6,391 bases of DNA, taken from contig JAKAGP010000115.1 of assembly GCA_021825785.1 (NCBI GenBank), forward strand, positions 1-6,391, in the 5' to 3' direction. Below the pieces are notes generated by a model. That model saw nothing but the letters and a program-made list of their open reading frames with translations. It had not been told where the DNA came from and did not search any database. Below, one piece after another: positions 6,105-6,391 of the stretch (position 1 is its first letter; every line of letters begins with the position of its first letter). The translations under genes were made by a program, and so were the position numbers. The DNA is from Nitrospirota bacterium (GTDB lineage Bacteria > Nitrospirota > Thermodesulfovibrionia > Thermodesulfovibrionales > JdFR-88).

Positions 6105-6148
6105 GAGCAAAGAAAAGGGGACGGAAAACCGTCCCCTTTTCTTTGCTC
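6105..6148. terminator. Perfect 20-bp-stem hairpin, bidirectional intrinsic terminator or dispersed repeat
   Basis: GAGCAAAGAAAAGGGGACGG (6105-6124) is the exact reverse complement of 6129-6148, with a four-base loop (AAAA on plus, TTTT on minus). The GC-rich core is 8 bp (GGGGACGG/CCGTCCCC, 6117-6136), preceded by AAAGAAAA and followed by TTTTCTTT. On either strand this gives an A-tract, a strong stem and a T-tract, the shape of a rho-independent terminator. On the minus strand it lies 10 nt past the PPDK stop codon and would end that transcript before the GGDEF gene. The perfect long arms also suggest a repeat family present elsewhere in the genome. Confidence 0.8.
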
Positions 6149-6158
6149 TGTTTTAATT

Positions 6159-6391
6159 TTAGACGGTGGACTTTGAAAGGTCCCCTGCCGTTTTGCCCTT
6201 TGCCGCGGCCTGCGCCGCCGCCAGTTTCGCTATCGGGACCCTGTAGGGCGAACAGCTAACGTAATTGAGCCCGATCCTGTGGCAGAACTCAACGGATTTA
6301 GGCTCGCCGCCGTGCTCTCCGCAGATGCCCATCTTCATGCCCTTTTTCGTCTTTCTTCCCTTTTCGACCGCCAGTTTCATAAGTTGGCCCA
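6159..6391 (-). CDS. ppdK: Pyruvate,phosphate dikinase, C-terminal end (partial, runs off window)
   Basis: Only the last 76 codons and the TAA stop are in the window; the frame stays open to the right edge. The segment reads [13 protein letters not shown], then [19 protein letters not shown], then [21 protein letters not shown], which is the near-invariant end of PPDK's C-terminal PEP/pyruvate-binding TIM barrel. The Cys in SCSPYRVP corresponds to the catalytic proton donor (Cys831 in the Clostridium symbiosum enzyme). PPDK interconverts pyruvate + ATP + phosphate with PEP + AMP + pyrophosphate in the cytosol; in anaerobes it serves pyrophosphate-linked glycolysis or gluconeogenesis. After the barrel comes a short tail ([13 protein letters not shown]). 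PEP synthase and enzyme I share the fold, but this exact GICGEHGG...SCSP(Y/F)RVP form points to PPDK. Confidence 0.95.
   Translation of the reverse strand, partial: GQLMKLAVEKGRKTKKGMKMGICGEHGGEPKSVEFCHRIGLNYVSCSPYRVPIAKLAAAQAAAKGKTAGDLSKSTV

Overview
The window looks like ordinary chromosome from a Gram-negative (diderm) bacterium. It encodes an AsmA-type envelope protein, a YihY/BrkB-type membrane protein and a UDP-sugar epimerase. The end of a pyruvate,phosphate dikinase (PPDK) gene, lone short genes, mixed strands and no operon longer than two genes suggest an uncultured or little-studied anaerobe such as Omnitrophota, Elusimicrobiota or a Desulfobacterota-like lineage. That placement is an inference from gene content and style; there is no rRNA or marker gene here to settle it.

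Layout, left to right. (1) 88-1638 (+) AsmA-family protein with a TTG start. (2) 1631-2995 (-) YihY/BrkB membrane protein with an added C-terminal winged-helix-like domain; its 3' end overlaps the AsmA gene tail-to-tail by 8 bp. (3) A 152-bp gap (2996-3147) with two abutting short palindromes. (4) 3148-4125 (-) NAD-dependent epimerase resembling UDP-glucuronate 4-epimerase. (5) A 178-bp divergent control region (4126-4303). (6) 4304-5029 (+) CinA/MoaB-fold protein without the CinA C-terminal amidase domain. (7) 4988-5314 (-) small HNH nuclease whose 3' end overlaps the previous gene by 42 bp. (8) 5404-5982 (-) stand-alone degenerate GGDEF protein. (9) A gap (5983-6158) holding competing inverted repeats and a perfect 20-bp-stem hairpin that reads as a bidirectional intrinsic terminator. 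(10) 6159-6391 (-) C-terminal end of PPDK, running off the right edge.

The AsmA-like, BrkB-like and epimerase genes share an envelope/surface-glycan theme, but nothing shows that they form one pathway. CinA-like, HNH, GGDEF and PPDK look like unrelated housekeeping or orphan genes. I see no CRISPR array, insertion sequence, tRNA, rRNA, phage gene or defence cassette, and no convincing new system. The points most worth a second look are the degenerate GGDEF protein, the membrane/winged-helix fusion, the FLAD1-like single-domain CinA protein, the orphan HNH protein and the large hairpin.
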